Shown in pieces: positions 52,405 through 60,683 of a stretch of DNA of 64,000 bases. Within the stretch, counting starts at the first letter, position 1. Every line of letters starts with the position of its first letter. The DNA is taken from contig NZ_JACVVX010000001.1 in assembly GCF_014534685.1 (NCBI RefSeq), positions 248,001 through 312,000 of the forward strand, in the 5' to 3' direction. The notes under the pieces are model-generated. The model saw only the letters and a list, made by a program, of their open reading frames with translations, was not told the DNA's origin and made no database searches. The DNA is from Oryzicola mucosus (lineage in GTDB: Bacteria; Pseudomonadota; Alphaproteobacteria; Rhizobiales; Rhizobiaceae). The position numbers and the translations under genes were made by a program.

Positions 52405-52824
52405 TTATGGCTTGGCGGCCGTCATCGGCATGTCGGGATATTGCTGGACGATATCCTGCACCGGCTCGGAGTAATCCTCGAACTCCTGGATCTGCCTGAC
52501 CTCGATCACCTCATTGTCGCCGCCGGGGCAGCGCTTGGCCCATTCGATGGCCTCGTCGCGCGACTTGACGTCGATGATCCAGTAACCGCCGAGAACTTCG
52601 TCGACCCCAGAGAACGGGCCTTCGGTGACTGTCGGCTCGCCACCCTTGAACGAAACCCTGGCGCCGGTCGACGGGGGATGAAGGCCGTCAAGCGCCAGAA
52701 GAATGCCGGCCTTCTGCAGATCGTCGTTGTATTTCATCATCTTTTCGACCGCGGCCGGGTCGAGATCGATACCGGGAGGGGCCGACTCATATCCCTTCGG
52801 AATCATCAGCAGCATGAAACGCAT
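52405..52824 (-). CDS. YCII-related (DGPF) domain protein
   Basis: 139 residues. MRFMLLMIPKGYESAPPG is the family start, followed by LALDGLHPPSTGARVSFKGGEPTVTEGPFSGVDEVLGGYWIIDVKSRDEAIEWAKRCPG, which holds the conserved GPF motif. Such single-domain proteins often accompany sigma factors of the ECF41/42 type, but none is adjacent here. Function is unknown. Confidence 0.9.
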   Translation of the reverse strand: MRFMLLMIPKGYESAPPGIDLDPAAVEKMMKYNDDLQKAGILLALDGLHPPSTGARVSFKGGEPTVTEGPFSGVDEVLGGYWIIDVKSRDEAIEWAKRCPGGDNEVIEVRQIQEFEDYSEPVQDIVQQYPDMPMTAAKP

Positions 52825-53050
52825 GGCCTGTTCCTCCTCGTTTCAAGGCGGGTGCGAAAGACCTTAAACCGTCAGTCCGTTCCGCCTGTAACCGCCCCTG
52901 GAACGAGCAGCATGCGGGAGTTTCGACCGCGACTCAACCGTCTTCGGCCCAAGTAGCCTCCTGCGCCGCAGGCTAAAATGGTATGACGGCTTGGTGTTCA
53001 GGCGCTTCTGCAGTATCTGCTAGCCAGAATTCGCACGCGGCAGGTCAATC

Positions 53051-54223
53051 ATGAGCGTCACCAAAGAAACCGTTCTCGAACGTCTGAAGACCGTCAACGG
53101 CCCGGACTTCACCGGCGACATCGTCAGCCTGGGCCTGGTCTCCGACATCTTCATCGCCGACAACAAGGTGTTCTTTTCGATCACCGTACCCGCCGCGCGC
53201 GCCAACGACATGGAGCCTCTGAGGCTGGCTGCCGAGCGCGTGGTCAAGTCCATTCCCGGCGTTGCGGGCGCCATGGTGGCGCTGACGGCCGAAAAGAAAG
53301 GCGGCGGGATGGAAAACGCCCCGCCTCCGGCCCCGCGACCGGCCGCACCGCAGCGGCCCGCTCAGCCGCCGCGTCCGGCGCCCCAGGCACCGCCTTCCGA
53401 GCAGCGCGGCAAGCGCGGCGTTCCCGGCATCCAGACCATCATCGCGGTGGCTTCCGGCAAGGGCGGCGTCGGCAAGTCGACCACGGCGATCAACCTGGCG
53501 CTCGGTCTGGCCGCGAACGGATTGAAGGTCGGCGTGCTGGATGCCGACATCTACGGTCCGTCCATGCCGAAGCTGCTCAACCTGCATGGAAGGCCCGAGA
53601 CCGTTGACGGCAAAATCCTCAAGCCGATGGAGAAATTCGGCTTGAGGGTGATGTCGATCGGCTTCCTCGTCGATGAGGAAACGCCGATGATCTGGCGCGG
53701 ACCGATGGTGATGTCGGCGCTCACCCAGATGCTGCGCGAGGTCGAATGGGGCGCGCTCGACGTTCTTGTCGTCGACATGCCGCCCGGTACCGGCGATGCC
53801 CAGCTGACCATGGCACAGCAGGTGCCGCTGGCGGGCGCGGTGATCGTCTCCACCCCGCAGGATCTGGCGCTGATCGATGCCCGCAAGGGACTGAACATGT
53901 TCAAGAAGGTCGATGTGCCGCTGCTCGGCATCGTCGAGAATATGAGCTATTTCATCGCCCCCGACACCGGCAAGCGCTATGATATCTTCGGCCATGGCGG
54001 TGCGCGACGGGAGGCCGAGCGGCTGGGCGTCACCTTCCTCGGCGAGGTGCCGCTGGAAATGCAAATCCGCGAAACATCCGATTCCGGCGAACCGGTCGTC
54101 GTGTCGAACCCTGAAGGACCGCAGGCGAAAATCTACCGCGACATCGCCACCAAGGTCTGGGAGCGCGTAACGGCAGAAAAAACCGCCTCCGACGCCGCGA
54201 CCCCGTCGATCATCTTCGAATAG
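53051..54223 (+). CDS. mrp: Mrp/ApbC-type P-loop Fe-S cluster carrier
   Basis: 390 residues. An N-terminal DUF59/MIP18-like domain (about 1-85, TKETVLERLKTVNGPDFTGDIVSLGLV) is joined by a Pro-rich linker (about 95-125) to a P-loop ATPase. The deviant Walker A is ASGKGGVGKSTTAINLALGLA, followed by DADIYGPSMPKLL, PMVMSALTQMLREVEWG and DVLVVDMPPGTGDAQLT. The usual CxxC cluster-binding pair after ENMSYF is absent (ENMSYFIAPDTGKRYDIFG). It probably loads Fe-S clusters on target proteins; FdsA is a possible local client. Confidence 0.9.
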   Translation: MSVTKETVLERLKTVNGPDFTGDIVSLGLVSDIFIADNKVFFSITVPAARANDMEPLRLAAERVVKSIPGVAGAMVALTAEKKGGGMENAPPPAPRPAAPQRPAQPPRPAPQAPPSEQRGKRGVPGIQTIIAVASGKGGVGKSTTAINLALGLAANGLKVGVLDADIYGPSMPKLLNLHGRPETVDGKILKPMEKFGLRVMSIGFLVDEETPMIWRGPMVMSALTQMLREVEWGALDVLVVDMPPGTGDAQLTMAQQVPLAGAVIVSTPQDLALIDARKGLNMFKKVDVPLLGIVENMSYFIAPDTGKRYDIFGHGGARREAERLGVTFLGEVPLEMQIRETSDSGEPVVVSNPEGPQAKIYRDIATKVWERVTAEKTASDAATPSIIFE

Positions 54224-54254
54224 CGAGGCTTGATCGTCGGGTCAGCCCGATGCT

Positions 54255-56627
54255 TCAGGCGCCCAGTCGCTTCGGCTCCACCCGGAACTCCGCGCTCATA
54301 TCCTCGGCTGCGGAAGGGCGCCCCAGGAAGTAGCCCTGCGCCATCTGGCAGTCTTCGAGATGGAGAAAATCCAGCTCTTCCTTGGTTTCCACGCCTTCCG
54401 CCAGCACCGGGCAACCGAGTCCACGACCCAGTCCCACCACGGCGCGGACGATTGCTGCAGCCTGCTCGTTCGTATTCACCGAATGGATGAAGGAGCGGTC
54501 GATCTTGATCTTGTCGAAGGGAAAGGCGCGCAGGTTGGCAAGAGAGGAGTAGCCGGTGCCGAAATCGTCCAGCGTAACCTTCACGCCGAGCAATTTGAGA
54601 TGCCGCAGGGTGACGAGTGTGCGATTCAGATCCTTGATGAGAGCGGTTTCTGTGATTTCGATCTCGAGGCGGTGCGCCTGCAGCCCGGTTGCCATGAGAA
54701 TCGACTGCACCGACAGCGGAAAAGCCCCGCCATGCAGTTGCACCGGAGAGACGTTCACGGCAATCGTCATGTCGCCATCCCAGGTCGCAGCCTCCAGACA
54801 TGCCATGCGCAGGACCCATTCGCCGATCTGGACGATGGCTCCGCTTTCCTCGGCGATGGGGATGAAGTAGCTGGGATCGATCTCGCCGCGCTGCGGATGA
54901 TACCAGCGGATAAGCGCTTCATATCCGATGGTCTCGCGGGAATCGATGCGCTTCTGCGGCTGATAGACGACGCCCATTTCGCCGCGCTTGACGGCATTGC
55001 GCAGGTCGTATTCGATCAGCCGGCGTTCGCGTTCCTGCAGACCCATGGCCGCCTCGAAGAAGCGGTGCATGTTGCGGCCTTCGGCCTTGGCCTTGTAAAG
55101 CGCGGTATCGGCGTGGGAAATCAGGCTTTCGGAATCGGAGGCGTCGGAGGGATAGACCGCGATGCCGATGCTGGTCGACACGATGCCTTCGCCATGGGTG
55201 CCTTCATTGGCATTGCGGACCGCCGCCAAGATGTCGTCGGCGACCCGGCCGGCATGGGTCGGGTCACGCAATCCAGGTAAGATGACCGCGAATTCATCGC
55301 CTCCCAGGCGCGCCATCATCTGCCCTTCGCGCAAAACCGCCGTCACCGCCTGGGTCACGCGCTGCAGCAATGCGTCGCCGGCGGAATGGCCGAAGATGTC
55401 GTTGACCTCCTTGAAGCGGTCGAGATCGAGGCACAGCAGCGCCAGATACCTGCCGTCCTGGGGGTTCATCGCACCGATCTCGGTGTTGAGCTTGCCGGAG
55501 AAGCTGCGGCGGTTCGGCAGGCCGGTCAACGGGTCGTGGTTGGCGAGCCGCAGAATATCGGCCTGCGCCTTCTTGCGCTCACGGATATCGCGCACCGCCA
55601 CCACGGAATGCGGCCTGTCGCAGTAGTCGATGATCCGCGCGATCAGTTCGACAGCGACGACGCTGCCGTCATGCGCCAGCAATTGCGACTCGAGCACGCC
55701 ATTCAAGGGCTTCGCAGAGGGGCCGAGGCCTTCGGGAAAAAAAGCCGCCAGCGACCGCCCGACGATCTGGTCGCGCGGAAGGCCGGTCAGATCGCAGAAG
55801 CTGTCATTGGCGCTGACGATGGTGTCGCCGTCGCAGACGAGGATGCCCTCGACCGCCGCATTGGCGAGCGCGTGCATCCGCATCGTCTCCACTTCCAGCT
55901 GCTGCTCACGCAGGTCGAGCCACAAAGCGGCGCCGGCAATGACGAGGACCGCGAGGCTGACAACCGCAACGCCCATCGCCATCAGCGTCGGGTTGATCGC
56001 CGAAACGGGAATGGGTGCGCCCGCATCCATCACCACCGTGACAGCCGCCATGCCGATGAAATGCAAGCCGCAGATCGCAAGCGTCAGAAGCACGCCCGCG
56101 ACCAGTGTGTTGCGGCGAGACCTCTGGCGCAGACTGACGTACAGCGCCAGAGCCCCCAGAAGCACGCTGCTGACCAGCGACGCCGCAACATAAAGCTGAT
56201 GCCACTCAAGGTGTCCCTGCACCTGATAGGCGGCCATGCCGGTGTAATGCATCGCCGCGATACCCGCGCCGATGATCGCACCTCCCGAAAGATAAGCGTA
56301 ACTGTCGGCCCGGCTGACAGCCAGCCCAATGCCGGCCCCGGTCAAGCCTATCGCCAAAAACAGGGATAAGGCCGTCAGACCCATCGAATAGGCGACTGTG
56401 GTTCCCGGTGAAAAGGCGAGCATCGCGATGAAGTGCGTTGCCCAGATACCGAAGCCGATTGACGTTGCCGACACTGCCAACCATTGCCACCGCGCCGCGC
56501 CTGAGGATTTGCGGACGTGGTTGAGGAGGCTGACGGCGGCGAAGGAAGCGAGCGTGCAGACCACGGCAGCCAACAAGACCAGTCTCAAGTCGTGATCGTA
56601 GACAATGCAGTTGTAGATGGTCAGCAT
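54255..56627 (-). CDS. MHYT-PAS-GGDEF-EAL cyclic di-GMP signalling protein
   Basis: 790 residues. The membrane sensor (about 1-225) has seven helices and MHYT-type motifs (THFIAM, AAMHYTGMAAY, GLHFIGMAAV) thought to bind copper or a diatomic gas. A PAS domain (about 245-360) with AVEGILVCDGDTIVSANDSFCDLTGL follows. The GGDEF domain (about 375-535) has an intact ARLGGDEFAVIL motif. The EAL domain (about 545-785) has YEALIRW, NVSPVQLHGG and DDFGTGYSSLANLRAFPFDKIKID. Both catalytic sites look complete, so it may make and degrade c-di-GMP. Confidence 0.95.
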   Translation of the reverse strand: MLTIYNCIVYDHDLRLVLLAAVVCTLASFAAVSLLNHVRKSSGAARWQWLAVSATSIGFGIWATHFIAMLAFSPGTTVAYSMGLTALSLFLAIGLTGAGIGLAVSRADSYAYLSGGAIIGAGIAAMHYTGMAAYQVQGHLEWHQLYVAASLVSSVLLGALALYVSLRQRSRRNTLVAGVLLTLAICGLHFIGMAAVTVVMDAGAPIPVSAINPTLMAMGVAVVSLAVLVIAGAALWLDLREQQLEVETMRMHALANAAVEGILVCDGDTIVSANDSFCDLTGLPRDQIVGRSLAAFFPEGLGPSAKPLNGVLESQLLAHDGSVVAVELIARIIDYCDRPHSVVAVRDIRERKKAQADILRLANHDPLTGLPNRRSFSGKLNTEIGAMNPQDGRYLALLCLDLDRFKEVNDIFGHSAGDALLQRVTQAVTAVLREGQMMARLGGDEFAVILPGLRDPTHAGRVADDILAAVRNANEGTHGEGIVSTSIGIAVYPSDASDSESLISHADTALYKAKAEGRNMHRFFEAAMGLQERERRLIEYDLRNAVKRGEMGVVYQPQKRIDSRETIGYEALIRWYHPQRGEIDPSYFIPIAEESGAIVQIGEWVLRMACLEAATWDGDMTIAVNVSPVQLHGGAFPLSVQSILMATGLQAHRLEIEITETALIKDLNRTLVTLRHLKLLGVKVTLDDFGTGYSSLANLRAFPFDKIKIDRSFIHSVNTNEQAAAIVRAVVGLGRGLGCPVLAEGVETKEELDFLHLEDCQMAQGYFLGRPSAAEDMSAEFRVEPKRLGA

Positions 56628-56781
56628 AAGCGATCAACTCGGTTGCAGAGGTACTGGTCACAAAATCCACGGGGCAGGCTATCATCTTCGGGACTGGACA
56701 AGCACCCCCACGGCGAAAAGTTTCGCTGGGTGCTCCACTTGTGCCACGGTCTCGAACACCGTGTACAATGAAAGGTTCCCC

Positions 56782-57081
56782 GTGAGACATACAGCCATGT
56801 ATTTTGCATCTTTGTCCGCGCTGGTGCTCGCCTCGCTCCTGACTGGGTGCACGAGCATGAATGCGCGACAGCGCGAGGCCGACGAGGACAAGTGCCGGCC
56901 ATACGGCTTCACCCAACGCAACGATGCTTTCGCCGAGTGCCTGCAGCGCATCGAACTCGACCGCCGGGCAGAGCGGCGCGCCGACATGCGAACCGATCCG
57001 TTCTGGGATCGCCAGACAGTGGTTTATCGGCCTATCCTCGTCGCCCCGCGCCCTCCAGGGCCGCGCCAGGACCAATCCTGA
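56782..57081 (+). CDS. Small lipoprotein of unknown function
   Basis: 99 residues from a GTG at 56782, which has AAAGG seven bases upstream (an ATG at 56797 is the alternative). The signal YFASLSALVLASLLTGCTSM has lipobox LTGC. The mature part is short and strongly charged (NARQREADEDKCRPYGFTQR, then a DRRAERRADMRTDPF region) with two cysteines. It is convergent with fdsD and divergent from the MHYT gene. Function not recognised. Confidence 0.7.
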   Translation: MRHTAMYFASLSALVLASLLTGCTSMNARQREADEDKCRPYGFTQRNDAFAECLQRIELDRRAERRADMRTDPFWDRQTVVYRPILVAPRPPGPRQDQS

Positions 57082-57087
57082 GGGTCG

Positions 57088-57315
57088 TCAGGCAGCGTCT
57101 GCAGCGGGTCGGTGGATACCGGGAGCGGCGGCCAGGACCAGTTCATCCAGGTCGCTGCCACCGGCGTCGATGAACTCGAACAATTGCCGGCGCATGCGTG
57201 GCTCCCAGAACTTGTTGATGTGTTCGGCAACGCCTGCGATGCCTTCCTCACGCGGCTTGGAATGAAAGAAGGTGGCGATCTGGTTGGCCATGCGGGTGAT
57301 CTTGCTATGCGACAT
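57088..57315 (-). CDS. fdsD: Formate dehydrogenase delta subunit FdsD
   Basis: A 75-residue protein. KITRMANQIATFFHSKPREEGIAGVAEHINKFWEPRMRRQLFEFID is the FdsD signature. FdsD is a small subunit required for cofactor insertion and activity of FdsGBA. It overlaps fdhD by 11 bases. It sits about 5.8 kb from fdsG, unlike the usual contiguous fdsGBACD operon. Confidence 0.92.
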   Translation of the reverse strand: MSHSKITRMANQIATFFHSKPREEGIAGVAEHINKFWEPRMRRQLFEFIDAGGSDLDELVLAAAPGIHRPAADAA

Positions 57316-58147
57316 GCTGTGAGGCTCCCGGAGTGATGCGTGTCGGATGGGTGAAGATGTCGAAATCGTCGCCCCGCACCAGCGCCACCAGGGTCATACC
57401 CGTGTCCTCGGCGGTGCGAATGGCCAGCGCGGTGGGCGCCGACACCGCGATGATGACGGATGCGCCGAGAGCGGCTGTTTTCTGCACCATCTCCACCGAA
57501 ACGCGGCTGGTGACCGCCACCGCGCCCAAGGATCCATCGATGTGGGCAACGGCCAATGCACCGGCGAGCTTGTCGAGCGCGTTGTGGCGGCCGACATCCT
57601 CGCGCGCCATCACGATGCCTTGCCTGGGGATATAAAAGCCGGCTGCGTGGACAGCGCCGGTCTCGGCGTGCAGCGGCTGTTTTTTCGACAGCTGCAGGAT
57701 GGATTGAACGATGTCGGCAGCGCTCACGGTGAGCGCGCAGTCTGCGACCGACGGCACGGCGCGCATCGCCTCTTCGATGGATTCGATGCCGCAAAGGCCG
57801 CAGCCGACCGGCCCGGCCAGCCTCCGGCGACGCGCCTGGAAGCGCGTGTTCGCTTTGTCCTTGAGGCGTATCTGGATGTCGATCCCCGCGCCATGATCCT
57901 CGACCTCGATGTGGTCGATCTCTTCGGGGGCGGCGATGATGCCCTCGGTCAATGAAAAACCGAGCGCGAAATCCGTGAGATCGGCGGGGCTCGCCATCAT
58001 CACGGCATGGGTCGTCCCGGCATAGGAAAGCGCAATCGGCGTCTCTTCCGGCACCATCCGGGCCGACGCGCTTGTCCCGTCGGCGCGGCGGGCAATGCGT
58101 GTGATCGGACTGATGACAGGGCGGGTCATGTCAAACACGAGTCCCAT
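57305..58147 (-). CDS. fdhD: Formate dehydrogenase accessory sulfurtransferase FdhD (FdsC)
   Basis: 280 residues. The CxxC motif GPVGCGLCGIES (Cys116, Cys119) carries the sulfur relay site. MAREDVGRHNALDKLAGALA, VTSRVSVEMVQKTAALG and SAPTALAIRTAEDTGMTLVALVRG are family blocks that bind the Mo/W cofactor. It sulfurates the cofactor before insertion into FdsA. The ATG at 58147 is weakly supported by GGAGG about 15 bases upstream; an internal ATG at 58129 is possible. It is cotranscribed with fdsD. Confidence 0.93.
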   Translation of the reverse strand: MGLVFDMTRPVISPITRIARRADGTSASARMVPEETPIALSYAGTTHAVMMASPADLTDFALGFSLTEGIIAAPEEIDHIEVEDHGAGIDIQIRLKDKANTRFQARRRRLAGPVGCGLCGIESIEEAMRAVPSVADCALTVSAADIVQSILQLSKKQPLHAETGAVHAAGFYIPRQGIVMAREDVGRHNALDKLAGALAVAHIDGSLGAVAVTSRVSVEMVQKTAALGASVIIAVSAPTALAIRTAEDTGMTLVALVRGDDFDIFTHPTRITPGASQHVA

Positions 58148-58259
58148 AACGTCACGGCAAATCCTCCGAGATGCTCGCTGCCACTATCGCAAGACGACAA
58201 CGAGCATACCGCCTGAACGCGGTTTTGTCGAAAGCACCCGCCTGCGGCGCTTCGTCAGA

Positions 58260-60062
58260 TCAGTGGTTGTCGCGCGGCACACCCTTCGTCTGGGCAATCC
58301 GCTGATACTTGACCGCCGGCCGCAGCACCATGCCCTGCGCCAACTGGTCGACCATGCCGCGCTGAATTTCCTGCCACGGCGTCTGATGCGCCGGAAAATG
58401 ATAACCACCATCCTGCTGCAGCGCCTCGCGGCGACGCGCGATTTCGGCGTCGTCGACGAGCATGTCGGCGGTGCCCTTGTTGAGGTCGATCCGGACACGG
58501 TCGCCCGATTTCAGGATGGCCAACCCGCCGCCCACCGCCGCCTCGGGGGAAGCGTTGAGGATTGAGGGCGTGCCTGATGTGCCCGACTGCCTGCCGTCAC
58601 CGATGCAGGGCAGCGAATGGATGCCCTTCTTGATGAGATAGGCCGGCGGCTGCATGTTCACCACCTCCGCACCGCCGGGATAGCCGACCGGCCCGGCGCC
58701 GCGCATGAACAGCAGCGTGTTCTCGTCGATGTTTTCGGCGGGGTCGTCGATCCGGGCATGATAGTCCTCCGGCCCGTCGAATACCTTGGCAACGCCTTCG
58801 AACGCATCGGGATCGTCGGGATTGGACAAATAGCGGTCGCGGAACTCCTTGGAGATGACGCTGGTCTTCATGATGGCGCTGTCGAACAGATTGCCCTTCA
58901 GATTGATGAAGCCGGCATGCTCCTTGAGTGGCGCGGAGACAGGCCAGATCACCGCCTCATTGAGGTTTTCGACGCCTGCGCAATTGTCGCCGATGCTCTT
59001 GCCATTGGCGGTGACCGCGCCCGGATGCGGCAGCATGCCGGCCTTCATGAGTTCGGCGATCACGGCGGGGACGCCGCCGGCGTGATGATAGTCCTCGCCG
59101 AGATAGTCGCCGGCCGGCTGCAAATTGACGATCAGCGGCACATGGTGGCCAAGCCGCTGCCAGTCGTCATTGTCGAGCGGCACGCCGAGATGGCGGGCGA
59201 TGGCGTTGAGATGGATCGGCGCATTGGTCGAGCCGCCGATGGCCGAGTTGACGACGATGGCATTCTCGAAGGCTTCGCGCGTCATGATGTCGGACGGCTT
59301 GAGGTCGTCATAGACCATCTCGACGATGCGCTTGCCGGTCTCGTAGGAAATCTGGCCGCGCTCGCGGTACGGCGCGGGGATGGCGGCAGACCCTGGCAGT
59401 TGCATGCCGAGCGCCTCGGCCAGGCTGTTCATGGTGGTGGCAGTGCCCATCGTGTTGCAATAGCCCACCGACGGCGCCGACGACGCCACGATGGTCATGA
59501 ACTCATCGTAGTCGATCTCGCCGGACGAAAGCCGCTGCCGCGATTCCCACACGATGGTGCCCGAGCCGGTGCGCTTGCCCTTGTGCCAGCCGTTGAGCAT
59601 CGGCCCTACCGAAAGGGCGATGGCTGGAATGTTGACGGTTGCCGCCGCCATCAGCAGAGCCGGCGTCGTCTTGTCGCAGCCGATGGTGAGCACGACCCCG
59701 TCGAGCGGATAGCCATAGAGCACCTCGACCAGGCTGAGATAGCCCAGGTTGCGGTCCAGCGAGGCGGTCGGGCGCTTGCCGGTTTCCTGGATCGGGTGGC
59801 AGGGAAACTCGAAAGGAATGCCGCCGGCCGCCACGATGCCCTCGCGCACGCGCTTGGCCAGCTCGACATGGTGCCGGTTGCATGGCGACAGGTCGGAACC
59901 CGTCTGCGCTATGCCGATCAAGGGCTTGCCGGACTGCAGCTCTTCGCGGGTCAGGCCGAAATTCAGATAGCGCTCGAGGTAAAGCGCCGTCATGCCCGGA
60001 TTGTCGGGATTGTCGAACCACTCCTGCGAACGGAATTTTTTAGTCGTTGCTGCGCCGGCCAT
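58260..60062 (-). CDS. IlvD/Edd-family dehydratase, pentonate (arabinonate/xylonate) type
   Basis: 600 residues. The Fe-S cysteines are Cys61 (SPCNRH), Cys129 ([15 protein letters not shown]) and Cys202 ([22 protein letters not shown]). The C-terminal beta-barrel has [38 protein letters not shown]. The length, [27 protein letters not shown] start and cysteine spacing match rhizobial L-arabinonate and Caulobacter D-xylonate dehydratases more than IlvD of branched-chain biosynthesis. It would dehydrate a sugar acid to a 2-keto-3-deoxy acid. GGGAGGG lies upstream of the ATG. No other pentose genes are adjacent. Confidence 0.85.
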   Translation of the reverse strand: MAGAATTKKFRSQEWFDNPDNPGMTALYLERYLNFGLTREELQSGKPLIGIAQTGSDLSPCNRHHVELAKRVREGIVAAGGIPFEFPCHPIQETGKRPTASLDRNLGYLSLVEVLYGYPLDGVVLTIGCDKTTPALLMAAATVNIPAIALSVGPMLNGWHKGKRTGSGTIVWESRQRLSSGEIDYDEFMTIVASSAPSVGYCNTMGTATTMNSLAEALGMQLPGSAAIPAPYRERGQISYETGKRIVEMVYDDLKPSDIMTREAFENAIVVNSAIGGSTNAPIHLNAIARHLGVPLDNDDWQRLGHHVPLIVNLQPAGDYLGEDYHHAGGVPAVIAELMKAGMLPHPGAVTANGKSIGDNCAGVENLNEAVIWPVSAPLKEHAGFINLKGNLFDSAIMKTSVISKEFRDRYLSNPDDPDAFEGVAKVFDGPEDYHARIDDPAENIDENTLLFMRGAGPVGYPGGAEVVNMQPPAYLIKKGIHSLPCIGDGRQSGTSGTPSILNASPEAAVGGGLAILKSGDRVRIDLNKGTADMLVDDAEIARRREALQQDGGYHFPAHQTPWQEIQRGMVDQLAQGMVLRPAVKYQRIAQTKGVPRDNH

Positions 60063-60206
60063 GACACCCTCCCGGATTTGTCACGCATGGTTATGACAAC
60101 AGCATTCGGCCCGCAAGATGGTGAACGCCGATCCTGTACTTTGGTGCGGTAGACAGCAACAATGACGTGGAGTAGCCCATGGGGGCCGATTCTGGGGAGG
60201 ACCGTC

Positions 60207-60659
60207 ATGGCACTTGTGATTGAAGGCGAAGAGCGCATCGAAGCGTCGATCGACACCGTTTGGAAGGCATTGAACAATCCCGAAGTGCTCAAGGAATGCC
60301 TTCCTGGCTGCCAGAGCCTTGAGATGAAATCAGACACCGAGATGGCGGCCACCATCGTGCTGAAGATCGGGCCGATCAAAGCCACCTTCTTGGGCGAAGT
60401 GACGCTGACGAACCTCAACCCTCCCCACTCCTATACTATTCAGGGAGAGGGCAAGGGCGGCATCGCCGGTTTCGCCAAAGGCGGCGCCGACGTTGCGCTT
60501 ACCGAGGACGGCCCGAACGCCACGGTGCTGAAATACGAAGCCAAGGCCGATGTCGGGGGCAAGATCGCCCAACTCGGCAGCCGGTTGATTACATCGACCT
60601 CGAAAAAACTGGCCGGCCAGTTCTTTTCGAGCTTCAACCAGAAAGTCAGCGCGGGCTGA
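60207..60659 (+). CDS. CoxG-like SRPBCC (CO dehydrogenase subunit G family) protein
   Basis: A 150-residue SRPBCC domain: VIEGEERIEASIDTVWKALNNPEVLKECLPGCQSLE is the CoxG signature, followed by GKGGIAGFAKGGADVALTEDGPNATVLKYEAKADVGGKIAQLGSRLI. CoxG helps anchor or assemble molybdenum CO dehydrogenase, and relatives bind lipids or aromatic ligands. No cox or other Mo-hydroxylase genes are adjacent, so it is an orphan copy. The ATG at 60207 has GGGGAGG upstream. Confidence 0.85.
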   Translation: MALVIEGEERIEASIDTVWKALNNPEVLKECLPGCQSLEMKSDTEMAATIVLKIGPIKATFLGEVTLTNLNPPHSYTIQGEGKGGIAGFAKGGADVALTEDGPNATVLKYEAKADVGGKIAQLGSRLITSTSKKLAGQFFSSFNQKVSAG

Positions 60660-60683
60660 ACGGCGGGGCTGGCGCAGGCCAAC

